Positions 45,691-54,993 of a stretch of DNA of 64,000 nucleotides are shown here, in pieces. Below the pieces are notes generated by a model. It saw only the letters and a program-made list of their open reading frames with translations. It was not told where the DNA came from and made no database searches. Position 1 is the stretch's first letter, and every line of letters starts with the position of its first letter. Where the stretch lies: the NCBI RefSeq assembly GCF_006715165.1, contig NZ_VFMS01000001.1, positions 248,001-312,000 of the forward strand. Reading direction: 5' to 3'. Source of the DNA: Arthrobacter sp. SLBN-122 (lineage in GTDB: Bacteria > Actinomycetota > Actinomycetes > Actinomycetales > Micrococcaceae). A program made the position numbers and the translations under genes.

Positions 45691-46418
45691 CTTCTGGAGA
45701 GCAAGTGCACCGCACTCTTGTGATTATGCCGGCTTGGAACGAATCCGAGGCTATCGGCAACACAGTCCGTGAGGTATTTGAATTCGGTCCGGGTTGTGAC
45801 GTCCTGGTAGTGGACGACGGATCGCGGGACAACACGGCTCAGGTGGCCCGCGAGGCAGGCGCTCTGGTTGTCCAGCTCCCCTTCAACATGGGTGTCGGTG
45901 GCGCCATGAGAACCGGCTTTAAATACGCAAAAATGCACGGCTACAGCCAGGTCATCCAAGTGGATTCGGACGGCCAGCATGATCCCCGTGACATCAAAGC
46001 AGTCCTCGATGGGCTTCAGGAGGCGGACATCGTCATCGGGGCCCGCTTTGCCGACAAGGGTAACTATGCTGTCCGTGGACCACGTAAATGGGCCATGAAC
46101 GTCCTGGCGTGGACAATATCGCAAATCGCAGGAACCCGGCTCACCGACGTAACCTCAGGGTTCCGCGCCGCCAACACAAAAGCTATCCGCCAGTATGTAG
46201 ACCACTACCCTGCCGAATACCTTGGGGACACTATAGATTCCTTGGTTGTTGCCATCCGGTCCGGTTGTACCGTTCGCCAGGTTGGAGTCTCGATGCGGGA
46301 ACGCCAGGGCGGGACGCCCAGCCATGATCCGGTGAAGGCCGCGATCTACCTCGGCCGGTCAGCTTTTGCCCTCCTCTTCGCTTTAACGCGCAAGAAGAAC
46401 GAACCGTCATCCAACTAG
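45687..46418 (+). CDS. GT2 glycosyltransferase, polyprenyl-phosphate sugar synthase type
   Basis: 243 residues: VIMPAWNESEAIGNTVREVF, VVDDGSRDNT (41-50) and the metal-binding VDSDGQHDP (92-100), followed by the DPM-like DVTSGFRAANTKAI. No C-terminal TM is seen. DPM1-like GT2 enzymes make polyprenyl-phosphate sugars that feed GT-C transferases. It is coupled to rmlCD by a 4-bp overlap and followed 8 bp later by a DUF2304 gene, a frequent pairing. The sugar donor is not determined. Confidence 0.85.
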   Translation: MTSGEQVHRTLVIMPAWNESEAIGNTVREVFEFGPGCDVLVVDDGSRDNTAQVAREAGALVVQLPFNMGVGGAMRTGFKYAKMHGYSQVIQVDSDGQHDPRDIKAVLDGLQEADIVIGARFADKGNYAVRGPRKWAMNVLAWTISQIAGTRLTDVTSGFRAANTKAIRQYVDHYPAEYLGDTIDSLVVAIRSGCTVRQVGVSMRERQGGTPSHDPVKAAIYLGRSAFALLFALTRKKNEPSSN

Positions 46419-46426
46419 GAGTTCAC

Positions 46427-46837
46427 ATGGCCACCCTTGTTGGCTTCATCTTTGTGCTGGTCATTCTGCTCATCATCTTCGAGATGCTGCGGCGGCGTCA
46501 CTTGAGGGAAAAGTACGCTGTCCTTTGGATCATCATCGGTATCGGAATGCTGGTCCTCGTTGCGTTCCCACAGCTGCTTTTCTGGGCCAGTGGTGTGCTC
46601 GGCGTGCAGGTACCTTCGAACCTGCTGTTCGCGATGGCACTGCTGTTACTCGTCCTGGTCTGCCTTCATCTGTCCTTCGAGCAGTCCCAGGGCGAAGACG
46701 AGATCAGGGTCCTGGCTGAAGAAGTAGGTATTCTTCGGCTCAAGGTACAGGAACTTGAAACACGTCGGACACGCAAGCAATCTACCCCAACCAGTGAAGT
46801 ACGGAGCCCCGGAAGGCCGCCCGAAACCACTGCTTAA
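46427..46837 (+). CDS. DUF2304 family membrane protein
   Basis: 136 residues with three TM helices (about 3-20, 33-52 and 63-83) separated by LRRRHLREKYAVLWIIIGIG, typical of DUF2304, and a C-terminal coiled coil (EDEIRVLAEEVGILRLKVQE). DUF2304 proteins are regularly encoded next to DPM-like GT2 enzymes in surface polysaccharide loci, as here; a partner role is likely but not proven. Confidence 0.85.
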   Translation: MATLVGFIFVLVILLIIFEMLRRRHLREKYAVLWIIIGIGMLVLVAFPQLLFWASGVLGVQVPSNLLFAMALLLLVLVCLHLSFEQSQGEDEIRVLAEEVGILRLKVQELETRRTRKQSTPTSEVRSPGRPPETTA

Positions 46838-46841
46838 ACTA

Positions 46842-46879
46842 TTCAGGTGGCTGCCGGTCAATGCCGACAGCCACCTGAA
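46842..46879. terminator. Hairpin between convergent genes
   Basis: TTCAGGTGGCTG pairs perfectly with CAGCCACCTGAA (12-bp stem, 14-nt loop). It lies between the DUF2304 gene and the convergent GT2 gene and could stop both. Confidence 0.65.
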
Positions 46880-46892
46880 CTATTTAAGTCTG

Positions 46893-47774
46893 TTACGAAA
46901 TGACGTGCTTCAACAATCGGGGAAGGGAGTCCGTCTTTCCAACAGCGAGTGAACGCGCAACCAAAGTGGCGGCGTTGAGACGTGACGTCGTATGGAAAGC
47001 AGCCGCCCGGGCTGTCCTCTGCCAGCCGAGTTCACGGAACCGGCGCGCTTGCCCCTCGAAGAAGGCCCGTTCCTCATCGAAGCGCCTCCCATCCAGAGCC
47101 TTTACCGACGAGTCTGAGGCTGAGTGACGGCGGTACAGGAATGCCAAGGTGGGGTCAACCACCATTGACCCGTTTTCGGCAGCGATATCAAGCAGCAACG
47201 CAAGGTCCTGCACGACGTGCAGACCCTCAGTAAAGCCGATGCGGCGAATGACGTCGGTGCGCCAGGCCAAGGAGGGGAAATAGGCCCAGTCTGCCCGCAC
47301 AAGGCTGGTAGCCATCCGTTCGCCCTGCAGGAGAACCGGCTCCTTAACCGTCGGGGCATAGACCTTCTTGACGATGTCAACCAATGGCGAGCAGGCGCGG
47401 CCCTTCTCATCGATGACTTGAACCCCGGGCTGCACCACACTGGCTTGTGGGTAGGCTTCGAAAGCTTTGGAGACTACTGCCAGGTAGTTCGGAAGCATGA
47501 TGTCATCAGCGCCCATGACGACGACGATGGGAGCTTCAGCCATGTCCAGGGCCTTGCGGTAGTTGCCGTTGGCACCCAGATTCTTTTCGTTCTTCTGGTA
47601 GCTCACCCGGGGATCAGAGATGGATTCGAACCAGCGCTGGGGTTCCGGGCTTGGAAACCCGTCATCCACCACGATGAGACGCCAGTCTTCGAACTGCTGG
47701 CTCATGACGCTCTGGGCAGCGAGTTTCATCAGGTCGACGTCCCCATAGTAGGGAAGCAATACATCAATGGCCAT
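46893..47774 (-). CDS. GT2 family glycosyltransferase
   Basis: 293 residues beginning MAIDVLLPYYGDVDLMKLAA; it has VVDDGFPSPEP, GANGNYRKALDMAEAPIVVV and the metal-binding MGADD. The C-terminal helices (FRELGWQRTARAAAFHTTSR) are basic and may touch the membrane. This is a wall-glycan glycosyltransferase of unknown specificity. It is on the opposite strand from the rml operon. Confidence 0.8.
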   Translation of the reverse strand: MAIDVLLPYYGDVDLMKLAAQSVMSQQFEDWRLIVVDDGFPSPEPQRWFESISDPRVSYQKNEKNLGANGNYRKALDMAEAPIVVVMGADDIMLPNYLAVVSKAFEAYPQASVVQPGVQVIDEKGRACSPLVDIVKKVYAPTVKEPVLLQGERMATSLVRADWAYFPSLAWRTDVIRRIGFTEGLHVVQDLALLLDIAAENGSMVVDPTLAFLYRRHSASDSSVKALDGRRFDEERAFFEGQARRFRELGWQRTARAAAFHTTSRLNAATLVARSLAVGKTDSLPRLLKHVIS

Positions 47775-47862
47775 GTGCCAGGTAGGTCCTTTTCTTGTCT
47801 TCGGGCGGATATCCGCCGAGGTTAGTTCGAACGTGAGCCAGGTGGTGTCAGCTGGGCAGCGG

Positions 47863-48414
47863 CTATTTTGGGCCTTCAGTTGTGACGGTTTCTACCGGCG
47901 CGGGATCCTTCCCCGGCTCATGCCTGAAGATCCACACCTTGTATAGCCAGAAATTCCAGGACGTGGTCAGTACGGTTGCGAAAGCTTTACCAATTCCGTA
48001 GGAAATTCCCCACGCGTCGAAGGCGTTCACAATGACATCTATCGCCACGATGTTGAAAACCACAAGTGCCAAATACTTGAAGAGACTCACGTGGCTCCGG
48101 TTTCGGGCACGGAACGTAAAGGAGCGCTGAAGTGCGAAGTTGAACACCAAACTGGCGATGAAAGCAATGGGAGTGGCAATCCAGAGGTCGACTCCAAATA
48201 CTTCATGCATGAGGGCCAGCAGCGCAAGATCCACAGCGAAGGAGGCGCCCCCAACCAGGAGGAACTTAATCAAATGGCTGCGCTCGACGATAAGCACGAT
48301 CCTGGAACCGAGATTCCGTGCTCGATGCCCTAATGGTCGCGCACTCTTTGTTGTCTGCAAGCCACTCCTGGTCGTGTCTGCCCGGGCAAGTTGCAGTCGG
48401 GCTCCAGCCATCAT
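47863..48414 (-). CDS. GtrA-family membrane protein
   Basis: 183 residues with four TM helices typical of GtrA: LIKFLLVGGASFAVDLALLA, TPIAFIASLVFNFALQRSFT and the C-terminal SYGIGKAFATVLTTSWNFWL, then YKVWIFRH. GtrA-like proteins are proposed to flip polyprenyl-phosphate sugars. About 40 N-terminal residues precede the first TM, so the start could be further in. It could serve the DPM-like GT2 encoded nearby. Confidence 0.85.
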   Translation of the reverse strand: MMAGARLQLARADTTRSGLQTTKSARPLGHRARNLGSRIVLIVERSHLIKFLLVGGASFAVDLALLALMHEVFGVDLWIATPIAFIASLVFNFALQRSFTFRARNRSHVSLFKYLALVVFNIVAIDVIVNAFDAWGISYGIGKAFATVLTTSWNFWLYKVWIFRHEPGKDPAPVETVTTEGPK

Positions 48415-48788
48415 ACCGGCTCTCTGCCCATGGGCTATTACCGGAGCATGGCTGATGCTACTTGTATGGACATGCCCGTCAGCCTTGCTGGGGCAGGTGC
48501 GGGTTCTGTGAGATCATACTTGGGCGCTGCCGCTACGCGTGCGGACGTCTGAGCACGCCACAGTAGTTAAGTCGAGGTCCCTGTAAACAGGCAGTCCTTT
48601 TCATTTGCACTTTGCGGCGCTGGACAAGGAAGCCGGCAACTAAAGCAATTGACCGTTTACACAGCGGAAGACTGCGATTTATGAAGGCGCCGGATTTGTT
48701 TGCAGTTTATTCAATGGATTGTCTCCTAGTGTCCCGATCGGCTCGAGATCGGTTGGAGGGCAGCCGCTAGGCGAGAAGGAAGAGCAGA
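48415..48788. other. Divergent intergenic stretch
   Basis: About 370 bp between the GtrA gene (minus) and the 651-aa membrane gene (plus). It must hold both promoters; no convincing gene or strong repeat was seen. Confidence 0.4.
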
Positions 48789-50744
48789 GTGTCTAACCTT
48801 AAGTTGTCCGGACTTAAAGGCATCAGCGTGCATGGTTGGCACTGGATGTCGGTTTCAGACCGACTGGCTCGCATCGGTGTCATCGCCTTGTACGCATTAC
48901 TAGTCATCACGGGCGCTACGACTTCCTCTATTGGAGTGGGAGACCTCCGGCAAGATCCTTCGCAGCCGGAGGGTTACCAAGTAGGGTCAAGTTCTGCGAT
49001 CCGCTCGGACGAATTCAATGCGTTTTCCCCTATCGCCATATCGATCATGGCAACTGGCGCAGCGCCAACGACAAGCTACCTTGCTGCTCCCGCCGACGTG
49101 GTTCATAGGTACCCCTCAGGCGGCTTTTTTGAAACTTTCGTCTACTTTGATTCCACGATGCTTCGGACGGCGACAATCCTCCCGGACGAGATGGTCTTCG
49201 CTGCCCATTGGTGGCTCCCGGCCCTCGTACTCTTCCTCTTTCTTCCTAAATGGTTTGAACAGGTTGGATCGTCACGCAAAATGGGCTGGCTGGCGGCATT
49301 TCTGATAGCGCTCTCTCCGGCAGCATCTTGGTGGACGATGATGCCCATTCAGCTCATTGCCTACACGGTTGCGGGATCAAGTTTGCTCCTTTCCGCCTAC
49401 TGCGGCTTCATCTCAAAGCGTTCAATTCTGCCCCTTGTGCAGTCCGTTGTCGGCGGAATCCTCCTTGCCGGCATCCCAAGTTTTTACATCCCTTGGTCGC
49501 TGGTCCTCGGCCTGCCCGTTCTTGCCGCAAGTGCTCTCTGGATCCTCACCCGGAAGGATAGGTGGCTGCCAAAAGTAAAGGCACTCGGCTTTACCGCTGG
49601 TGTTGCACTGATTTTCGGCGTCGGCACGCTATTGGAAAACGCAAAGGGCATCAATGCGCTGCTGAACACCGTCTATCCAGGCTCGAGACGGTCAACCGGC
49701 GAAGCCCAACCATTTGGATTTCTTTTTGGCGCACCCTCTCTCAGCGAGCTAAAGGATGCAGTGCCTGTCGGCAGCAACCAAAGCGAGATGTCAACCGCAT
49801 TCACCGTGACATTCGTCTGGGCTGTGGTGGTATGGCTTGGCATTTCTGCGATAGGCAGGTGGCGCGACAATATCGTGGCAATGGTGCTTGCCGTCTCGGG
49901 TGGTCTGTGGCTTTTATGGTGCACTTTCAACTTCGGGCCCCTGGGGGCCCAGATTCCACTGCTCAACTACGTTCAGCCTGCCAGGGCAGCCCAGGTTTGC
50001 GGAATCTTAGGGGCATTGTTGGTGGGCGTGCTCTTGTCCCGCCTGCCGGACAGTCGTCGCTGGCGCCTCTCCTCAGCTTCGGCGCTAACAACTGGGCTGG
50101 TGACTGCATATGCAGGTTCCCAACTTCAACTTTCCTATCTGCCCACTATGACAAGGAAAGAAGTTCTGCTCGCCGCTGCTGGAGTCGCCGTCGTGGTCTT
50201 CATCGTCACCAGCTTCCCCAAGTCGGCCATCTCCGTGGGAATTGCAGCACTCCTGATGGCCGTTCCTGTTTATGGATCAAATCCCCTGATTTTTGGACTG
50301 GGTGACCTGCGCGCGTCAGCAACCGCGAGGTATTTCTACTCTGAAGGAAAAGTGAGTCGCCAGACGGGTTCGCTTTGGGCTACCGACCGATCTTCCGTCG
50401 ACACGTTGTTGCTTGCCAACGGCGTGCCGTCACTTACGGGAGTTCAACGATCTGGCCCGGACATGAGCAGGTGGACCACCCTTGACCCCGAACGGCGGTT
50501 TGCCAACGACTGGAACAGGGGCGGCGGCTTTATCCAGTTCTTCTGGACTCCTGGGGCACCACCGACCTTTTCGAACAACGGTACGGACAGAACAATCGTC
50601 CACATCGATCCATGCGATCTCAAAAAGTCTTTTCCTACCCTCACTCATATCGCTGCGACACAAGAACTATCCGTGTCCTGCTTAAGCTTTGAAAAAGAGT
50701 TGACCTGGTCCGGACAAAAGACCATCGTGTACAACGTTTCGTAG
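48789..50744 (+). CDS. Large membrane protein, possible GT-C-like transferase (651 aa)
   Basis: Starts at GTG with GAAGGAAG about 7 nt upstream. About 13 TM helices lie between residues 30 and 510, and a soluble C-terminal domain of about 130 residues follows. The first outside loop carries SAIRSDEFNAFSPIAISIMA with an Asp-Glu pair, the position of the catalytic acids in GT-C enzymes. The family is not recognised with certainty. Its place in a GT-rich wall locus favours a glycosyl or other wall-modifying transferase. Confidence 0.6.
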   Translation: MSNLKLSGLKGISVHGWHWMSVSDRLARIGVIALYALLVITGATTSSIGVGDLRQDPSQPEGYQVGSSSAIRSDEFNAFSPIAISIMATGAAPTTSYLAAPADVVHRYPSGGFFETFVYFDSTMLRTATILPDEMVFAAHWWLPALVLFLFLPKWFEQVGSSRKMGWLAAFLIALSPAASWWTMMPIQLIAYTVAGSSLLLSAYCGFISKRSILPLVQSVVGGILLAGIPSFYIPWSLVLGLPVLAASALWILTRKDRWLPKVKALGFTAGVALIFGVGTLLENAKGINALLNTVYPGSRRSTGEAQPFGFLFGAPSLSELKDAVPVGSNQSEMSTAFTVTFVWAVVVWLGISAIGRWRDNIVAMVLAVSGGLWLLWCTFNFGPLGAQIPLLNYVQPARAAQVCGILGALLVGVLLSRLPDSRRWRLSSASALTTGLVTAYAGSQLQLSYLPTMTRKEVLLAAAGVAVVVFIVTSFPKSAISVGIAALLMAVPVYGSNPLIFGLGDLRASATARYFYSEGKVSRQTGSLWATDRSSVDTLLLANGVPSLTGVQRSGPDMSRWTTLDPERRFANDWNRGGGFIQFFWTPGAPPTFSNNGTDRTIVHIDPCDLKKSFPTLTHIAATQELSVSCLSFEKELTWSGQKTIVYNVS

Positions 50745-50810
50745 GGCCAGTCAGAAGATCAATTTGAGCAGAACCGGTCCCGGGAAATATTGCGGGAGCG
50801 CAGAGTCACC

Positions 50811-50824
50811 GCAGTACGTACTGC
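50811..50824. promoter_or_regulatory. Perfect 14-bp palindrome between convergent genes
   Basis: GCAGTACGTACTGC is a perfect dyad, followed at once by a further GTACTG half-copy. It lies in the 181 bp between convergent genes, an unusual place for an operator; it may be part of a terminator or a protein-binding site. Confidence 0.35.
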
Positions 50825-50925
50825 GTACTGTCACTGCCGCGCACAGACGTACATAAGCGGCGAGAAGCGCACATGAACTACGATCCCTCACCACGTCGGG
50901 GGCTGCTGGCCCCAAACACTCGATG

Positions 50926-51861
50926 CTAAACGTTCGTATTCTTTAGCTCGAGGGCTGCCGCCCGCTCCGTTGGGCTCAATTCATCCAACAGAGTTCCAGG
51001 AGTTTCTTTACGTGCGGATTTGAAGATGCCTTGATATGCGCCTCGGGCTATGCTCCGAAGCCACAACTTCTTGTCCTCCGCATGCGGCCCCTGAAGCAGG
51101 GCGACACCAACATAACCCAGAACCTCAAATGCCTTTCGTTGGAGACTCATTTGAGGATCCGTCCGGATCAGCCAAAGCTTGTTTCGAAGGAAGTAGAACA
51201 GGCGCCAGCCCATGTCATTGGACCCCGACTTGCTCAGGGGATGTTTGATCCTGCTTTCCCGCACCATGACAGCCGGGGCTATACGGGACAAGCGGAGGGT
51301 GTATTCGGTGTCGTCTACCCAGATAAAGAAGTCCCTTTGCGGCAGGTGGGTTTGGCGGGCAATCTCAAGATTCACTAAGACCCCCACGAAAGTTGCCGCA
51401 TCGATTGCGATTGCGCCCTTGAGGTTCGCGCTGACCTGACGGCTGATGTCGTTGCTGAATACAGGCGGGTTCCCAGTGTTGATGGTGTTCCCACCCAACG
51501 TGACCATGGAGGCCAAAAAGGAGTAGGGCTCAGACGAGGTTCCCGCAAGCTTCATCAGAGGCGCCAACGCGTCCAGCTCCGGTTCGGCGTCATCGTCCAT
51601 TAGCCAGGCGTACTCATGTCCGTGTGCAATCGCCAACTCAACTCCCCACGCAAAGCCACCTGCTCCACCTATGTTGGAGCCTGTGTTGAACAGCTTCACC
51701 TGCGGAAACGATTCCTTCACCAGTTCAGGAGCGCCATCAGTGGAGGAGTTGTCGATCACAATGATTTCGTCGAGGGGTCGCGTCTGACCTTCAAGGGCAA
51801 CAAGACATTTCTCGAGGAGGTCTTTCCTGTTGTACGAGACGACCACAGCGGCAACGGTCAT
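50926..51861 (-). CDS. GT2 glycosyltransferase (galactofuranosyl/rhamnosyl type)
   Basis: 311 residues: VAAVVVSYNRKDLLEKCLVA, VIDNSSTDGAPELV, GGAGGFAWGVELA, then the DDD metal motif WLMDDDAEP and FIWVDDTEYTLRLSR. The latter resembles the WDDxEY block of galactofuranosyltransferases such as GlfT1/GlfT2. It probably adds a Galf or rhamnose residue to the lipid-linked wall glycan. Its sugar and acceptor are unknown. Confidence 0.8.
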   Translation of the reverse strand: MTVAAVVVSYNRKDLLEKCLVALEGQTRPLDEIIVIDNSSTDGAPELVKESFPQVKLFNTGSNIGGAGGFAWGVELAIAHGHEYAWLMDDDAEPELDALAPLMKLAGTSSEPYSFLASMVTLGGNTINTGNPPVFSNDISRQVSANLKGAIAIDAATFVGVLVNLEIARQTHLPQRDFFIWVDDTEYTLRLSRIAPAVMVRESRIKHPLSKSGSNDMGWRLFYFLRNKLWLIRTDPQMSLQRKAFEVLGYVGVALLQGPHAEDKKLWLRSIARGAYQGIFKSARKETPGTLLDELSPTERAAALELKNTNV

Positions 51862-52195
51862 TGGGATTCCTGTCGAAAGGTGTAGATGAACCCATCAACC
51901 ATAGCCCATCCGATCCAGTCCACTGCGGACGCGGATTCGCGGACTTCTTACGCTTCTGATGGCGGAATAGGAGCCGAGCAGGCAAGGAGGGCTGCCTTGA
52001 AGGTAGCGAAGATGGCCTGGACGAGCAGGAACCGCCAAACGCGCTTCAACATATAGAAGGATGGACCGCAGCCGATTACATCCGGGGTGCTCCGGGCAAC
52101 GAGCCCTTCAGGAATCCGGGTAAACTCTTAGGAACCTCTCATATTCCTATCGCATGATTCACTGTGTTCTTGAGTTGAAGAAGGGCTTCCGACTA

Positions 52196-52954
52196 ATGCA
52201 CGACAATGTCCGGGTCAGCGTCTGCATGGCCGCCTACAACGGTTCTGAATTTATCGGGGAGCAGATCCAGTCCATACTGACGGAGCTTGGGCCGAATGAC
52301 GAACTGCTCATAGTCGACGACGAGTCTTCGGACGATACAGTAGCCCTGGTGAATGCCCTCGATGACCCCCGTATTAACCTTCATCGAAACAAGCGAAATC
52401 TTGGCTATGTACGGACTTTCGAAAAAGCGATAACTCTAAGCAGCGGCAGATACATTTTCTTGTCGGATCAGGACGACATTTGGATTCCCGGTAGGCTGGA
52501 CAAAATGCTAACGGCCTTGGAAGAAGATCTTATGGTCGTTTCCAACTGCAGGCATTTTGGCGGCAAGTCCGGGCGATTCCATGACATCAGGCTCCGCAGC
52601 ACGGACTCCCGGAAACACCTGCGGAATCTTTTTGGGATCATTATTGGATACAGACTGCACTGGGGCTGCGCCATGGCCTTCAAGTCCGAACTGAAGGAGC
52701 TGGCGCTGCCCTTTCCTTCCCATATGTCGGAATCCCACGATCAGTGGTTAGCCATGTGCGGAAATATTGCGGGAAGCATCGCGTACCTTGAGGATGAGAC
52801 GATACTCCACAGGCTGCACGATGAGAACCTGACCCCCAGAAAAATGCGCGGGATCGGGAAAATTGTCCGCGCCCGCGCCATGTTCCTTGCCAATCTTGTT
52901 ACGCTGGCGATTCGAAGCATGCGCCGTGCAACGGCCAAAACCGTCAACGGTTGA
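52196..52954 (+). CDS. GT2 family glycosyltransferase
   Basis: About 252 residues from MHDNVRVSVCMAAYNGSEFI; the open frame extends 14 codons upstream. It has VDDESSDDTVALVN, FLSDQDDIWIPGRLDKML (the DQDDIW metal motif) and DQWLAMCGNIAGSI. DQDDIW is typical of rhamnosyl/O-antigen type GT2 enzymes. GAAGAAGGG upstream supports the ATG at 52196. The following gene is on the same strand 46 bp on. Confidence 0.85.
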   Translation: MHDNVRVSVCMAAYNGSEFIGEQIQSILTELGPNDELLIVDDESSDDTVALVNALDDPRINLHRNKRNLGYVRTFEKAITLSSGRYIFLSDQDDIWIPGRLDKMLTALEEDLMVVSNCRHFGGKSGRFHDIRLRSTDSRKHLRNLFGIIIGYRLHWGCAMAFKSELKELALPFPSHMSESHDQWLAMCGNIAGSIAYLEDETILHRLHDENLTPRKMRGIGKIVRARAMFLANLVTLAIRSMRRATAKTVNG

Positions 52955-53000
52955 ATTTTGCTGCGAGGTAAGGCCGGCACATATCGCGAAACGGATACCC

Positions 53001-53927
53001 ATGTCTGAAGATGCATTCGAGCCCACAGTCGCCGCCATCGTCACCAGCTTCAATCCCTCCGTCGACTTAATTTCTCATGTCAGCGATTTGAGAAAACTCG
53101 TCACGCACATATTAGTCGTTGACGACGGATCCAGTCAGGATGCGTCACCCATTCTTCGCACCCTGGAGGAGGATGGCGTTGACGTTGTCCTTCTGCCCCA
53201 GAATTCCGGGATTGCCAATGCATTGAACGAGGGCATAAGGCGGGCGCGCACCCTGTGGGGTCCCGACTGGATCCTCACCATGGACCAGGATTCCGCTCTC
53301 GGGAACAACTACGTGCAAAACGCACTTCGAAGTTTCCAAAACGCGACGGAGAAAGGGATGCGCGTCGGACTGGTTTCCCCGGAGTCGCACAACGCCAAGC
53401 CCGTGAAAGTCCTCAATGGAAGCCAAGATGTAATCCAGGCCTTCGACCCGATGCAGTCAGGCTGTCTTATTCCAGTAGCGGTCCTGGACGAGGTCGGGCT
53501 TTTCGATGAGAGCCTGTTTATAGACTGCGTAGATACTGACTTCAATCTCCGGATCCGGGCTGCAGGTTACTCAACTCCGGTCGGTTCCGGCTGCAATATA
53601 GAGCATTCGCTCGGAGAAACCCGACCTATGACGATAATGGGACGCCCAGTGCGGGTTGGCGGCCGGAGTCTGCAGATTATCCATCACTCTCCGGTTCGCG
53701 TGTATTACATAACCCGCAACATCTGGATTATAGTTCGGCGCTACTTCTCAAATGACCGGGCGTGGATGGTGCGACGACTTTGGATGGAAGTTGAGAGCAA
53801 CATTGTGCGATTGGCGTTTGGGCCACATCGCACCAAATTCGTGCGCGCTTGGGTGACTGGCATACGTGATGCCGTCGCCGCGGACTTGGGCCGAATCCGA
53901 CCACAAGATGCGGCAAGGCTGACATAG
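53001..53927 (+). CDS. GT2 family rhamnosyltransferase-like protein
   Basis: 308 residues from MSEDAFEPTVAAIVTSFNPS, preferred over a start inside the previous gene at 52863. It has VVDDGSSQDASPIL, NSGIANALNEGIRRA, ILTMDQDSALG (metal motif DQDS) and FIDCVDTDFNLRIRAAGYST. It closes with HHSPVRVYYITRNIWIIVRR. This matches the RfbF/WsaF-like rhamnosyltransferase subgroup and the protein at 54994-55899, which shares the same blocks. Confidence 0.85.
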   Translation: MSEDAFEPTVAAIVTSFNPSVDLISHVSDLRKLVTHILVVDDGSSQDASPILRTLEEDGVDVVLLPQNSGIANALNEGIRRARTLWGPDWILTMDQDSALGNNYVQNALRSFQNATEKGMRVGLVSPESHNAKPVKVLNGSQDVIQAFDPMQSGCLIPVAVLDEVGLFDESLFIDCVDTDFNLRIRAAGYSTPVGSGCNIEHSLGETRPMTIMGRPVRVGGRSLQIIHHSPVRVYYITRNIWIIVRRYFSNDRAWMVRRLWMEVESNIVRLAFGPHRTKFVRAWVTGIRDAVAADLGRIRPQDAARLT

Positions 53928-53933
53928 AAACTG

Positions 53934-53969
53934 GGGATGCGCCGCTGGAAACATTCCGGGCTGCATCCC
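53934..53969. terminator. Hairpin between convergent GT genes
   Basis: GGGATGC (53934-53940) pairs with GCATCCC (53963-53969), spanning the 41 bp between two convergent genes. Confidence 0.35.
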
Positions 53970-54952
53970 TATCGACGCCGTAACGACGTCAACACGGCGC
54001 CTGCAGCAAATGTTGCGGCAGAAGGTAACGAAACGTGCTTGCTTGCTACCGCAGACCATAGGAGCGCCAGTTTTTTAGCCCAATATTTTCCCGGCGCCAC
54101 TACTTCCAGGAGTGGCTGCAAGGCCGGGCTGAGGTGCGGAGACCTTTCTTGAAGCTCCAGAACCATGCAACGCGACCAGCCATACTTCATGTTCATCATC
54201 ACCCGCAAAAGCGCGGAAGAATTGGCTCCCCCTTCGTATCTGCGACCCATGTTCCTAAGGTTGTCCATGGAACGACCAAGAATGAATGTTCGGTCGGGTT
54301 CACCGAGTACATTTCCCCCGTGCTGCACATAGTCTTGGACTATGTTGTCAACAACGTATGCTCCATCCGCAACTGCCGCACACAGCCCGATCCAATGGTC
54401 ATGGTTCTCGGAAGGATTGCTCAAGCGTGGAAACGGCAGAATCGTGCTTAGCAAATCCCTCCGGAAGACGGAAAGCCCCCCGGTTATCTGGTTGTCAAGT
54501 AAAAGATGCGTCGGAGGTACATTTTGCCGATTAGTGGATTCTGCCAAGACAGTGCCCGTCTCCGTGACAACCCGCGCCTGACCAGTAGCCAAAGAATATT
54601 GTTTCAGGTAAGGAAGCAAGGTCTCGAGCTTATCGGGATACCAGTAGTCGTCCTGATCCGATAAGGCAACCCAGTTAGCGTCCGCGGGCACGTGCTCCAG
54701 AACCCGTTCGAAATTCCCATAAAATCCCAGCCGCTCGCCAAATCCAATTACTTTGAACCTGGTATCACCCTTTAATGTTTTTTCGACGAAAGCTGTAATC
54801 TCATCATGACCACCGTCAGCTGAAATCAAACAGGAGAAATCATGGTGCGACTGGTCCCGGATCGATTGCAGTTGACGACGGAACAGTGTCCAGTCAGGTC
54901 TATACGCCGCCAAGGCGATGACACCGAAGCCACTCTGAACGGAATCATTCAC
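53969..54952 (-). CDS. GT2 family glycosyltransferase
   Basis: 327 residues: VIALAAYRPDWTLFRRQLQS, ISADGGHDEITAFVEK and ALSDQDDYWYPDKLETLLPY, with the DQDDYW metal motif. A helical C-terminus follows (YGWSRCMVLELQERSPHLSP). It is related in outline to the GT2 at 52196. Role: adds a sugar in the wall polysaccharide; specificity unknown. 41 bp separate it from the upstream GT2 gene at 54994 on the same strand. Confidence 0.85.
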   Translation of the reverse strand: MNDSVQSGFGVIALAAYRPDWTLFRRQLQSIRDQSHHDFSCLISADGGHDEITAFVEKTLKGDTRFKVIGFGERLGFYGNFERVLEHVPADANWVALSDQDDYWYPDKLETLLPYLKQYSLATGQARVVTETGTVLAESTNRQNVPPTHLLLDNQITGGLSVFRRDLLSTILPFPRLSNPSENHDHWIGLCAAVADGAYVVDNIVQDYVQHGGNVLGEPDRTFILGRSMDNLRNMGRRYEGGANSSALLRVMMNMKYGWSRCMVLELQERSPHLSPALQPLLEVVAPGKYWAKKLALLWSAVASKHVSLPSAATFAAGAVLTSLRRR

Positions 54953-54993
54953 TTCTAGTTCCCTTCAACAACAACGAATCCAAACGCGCCGCG

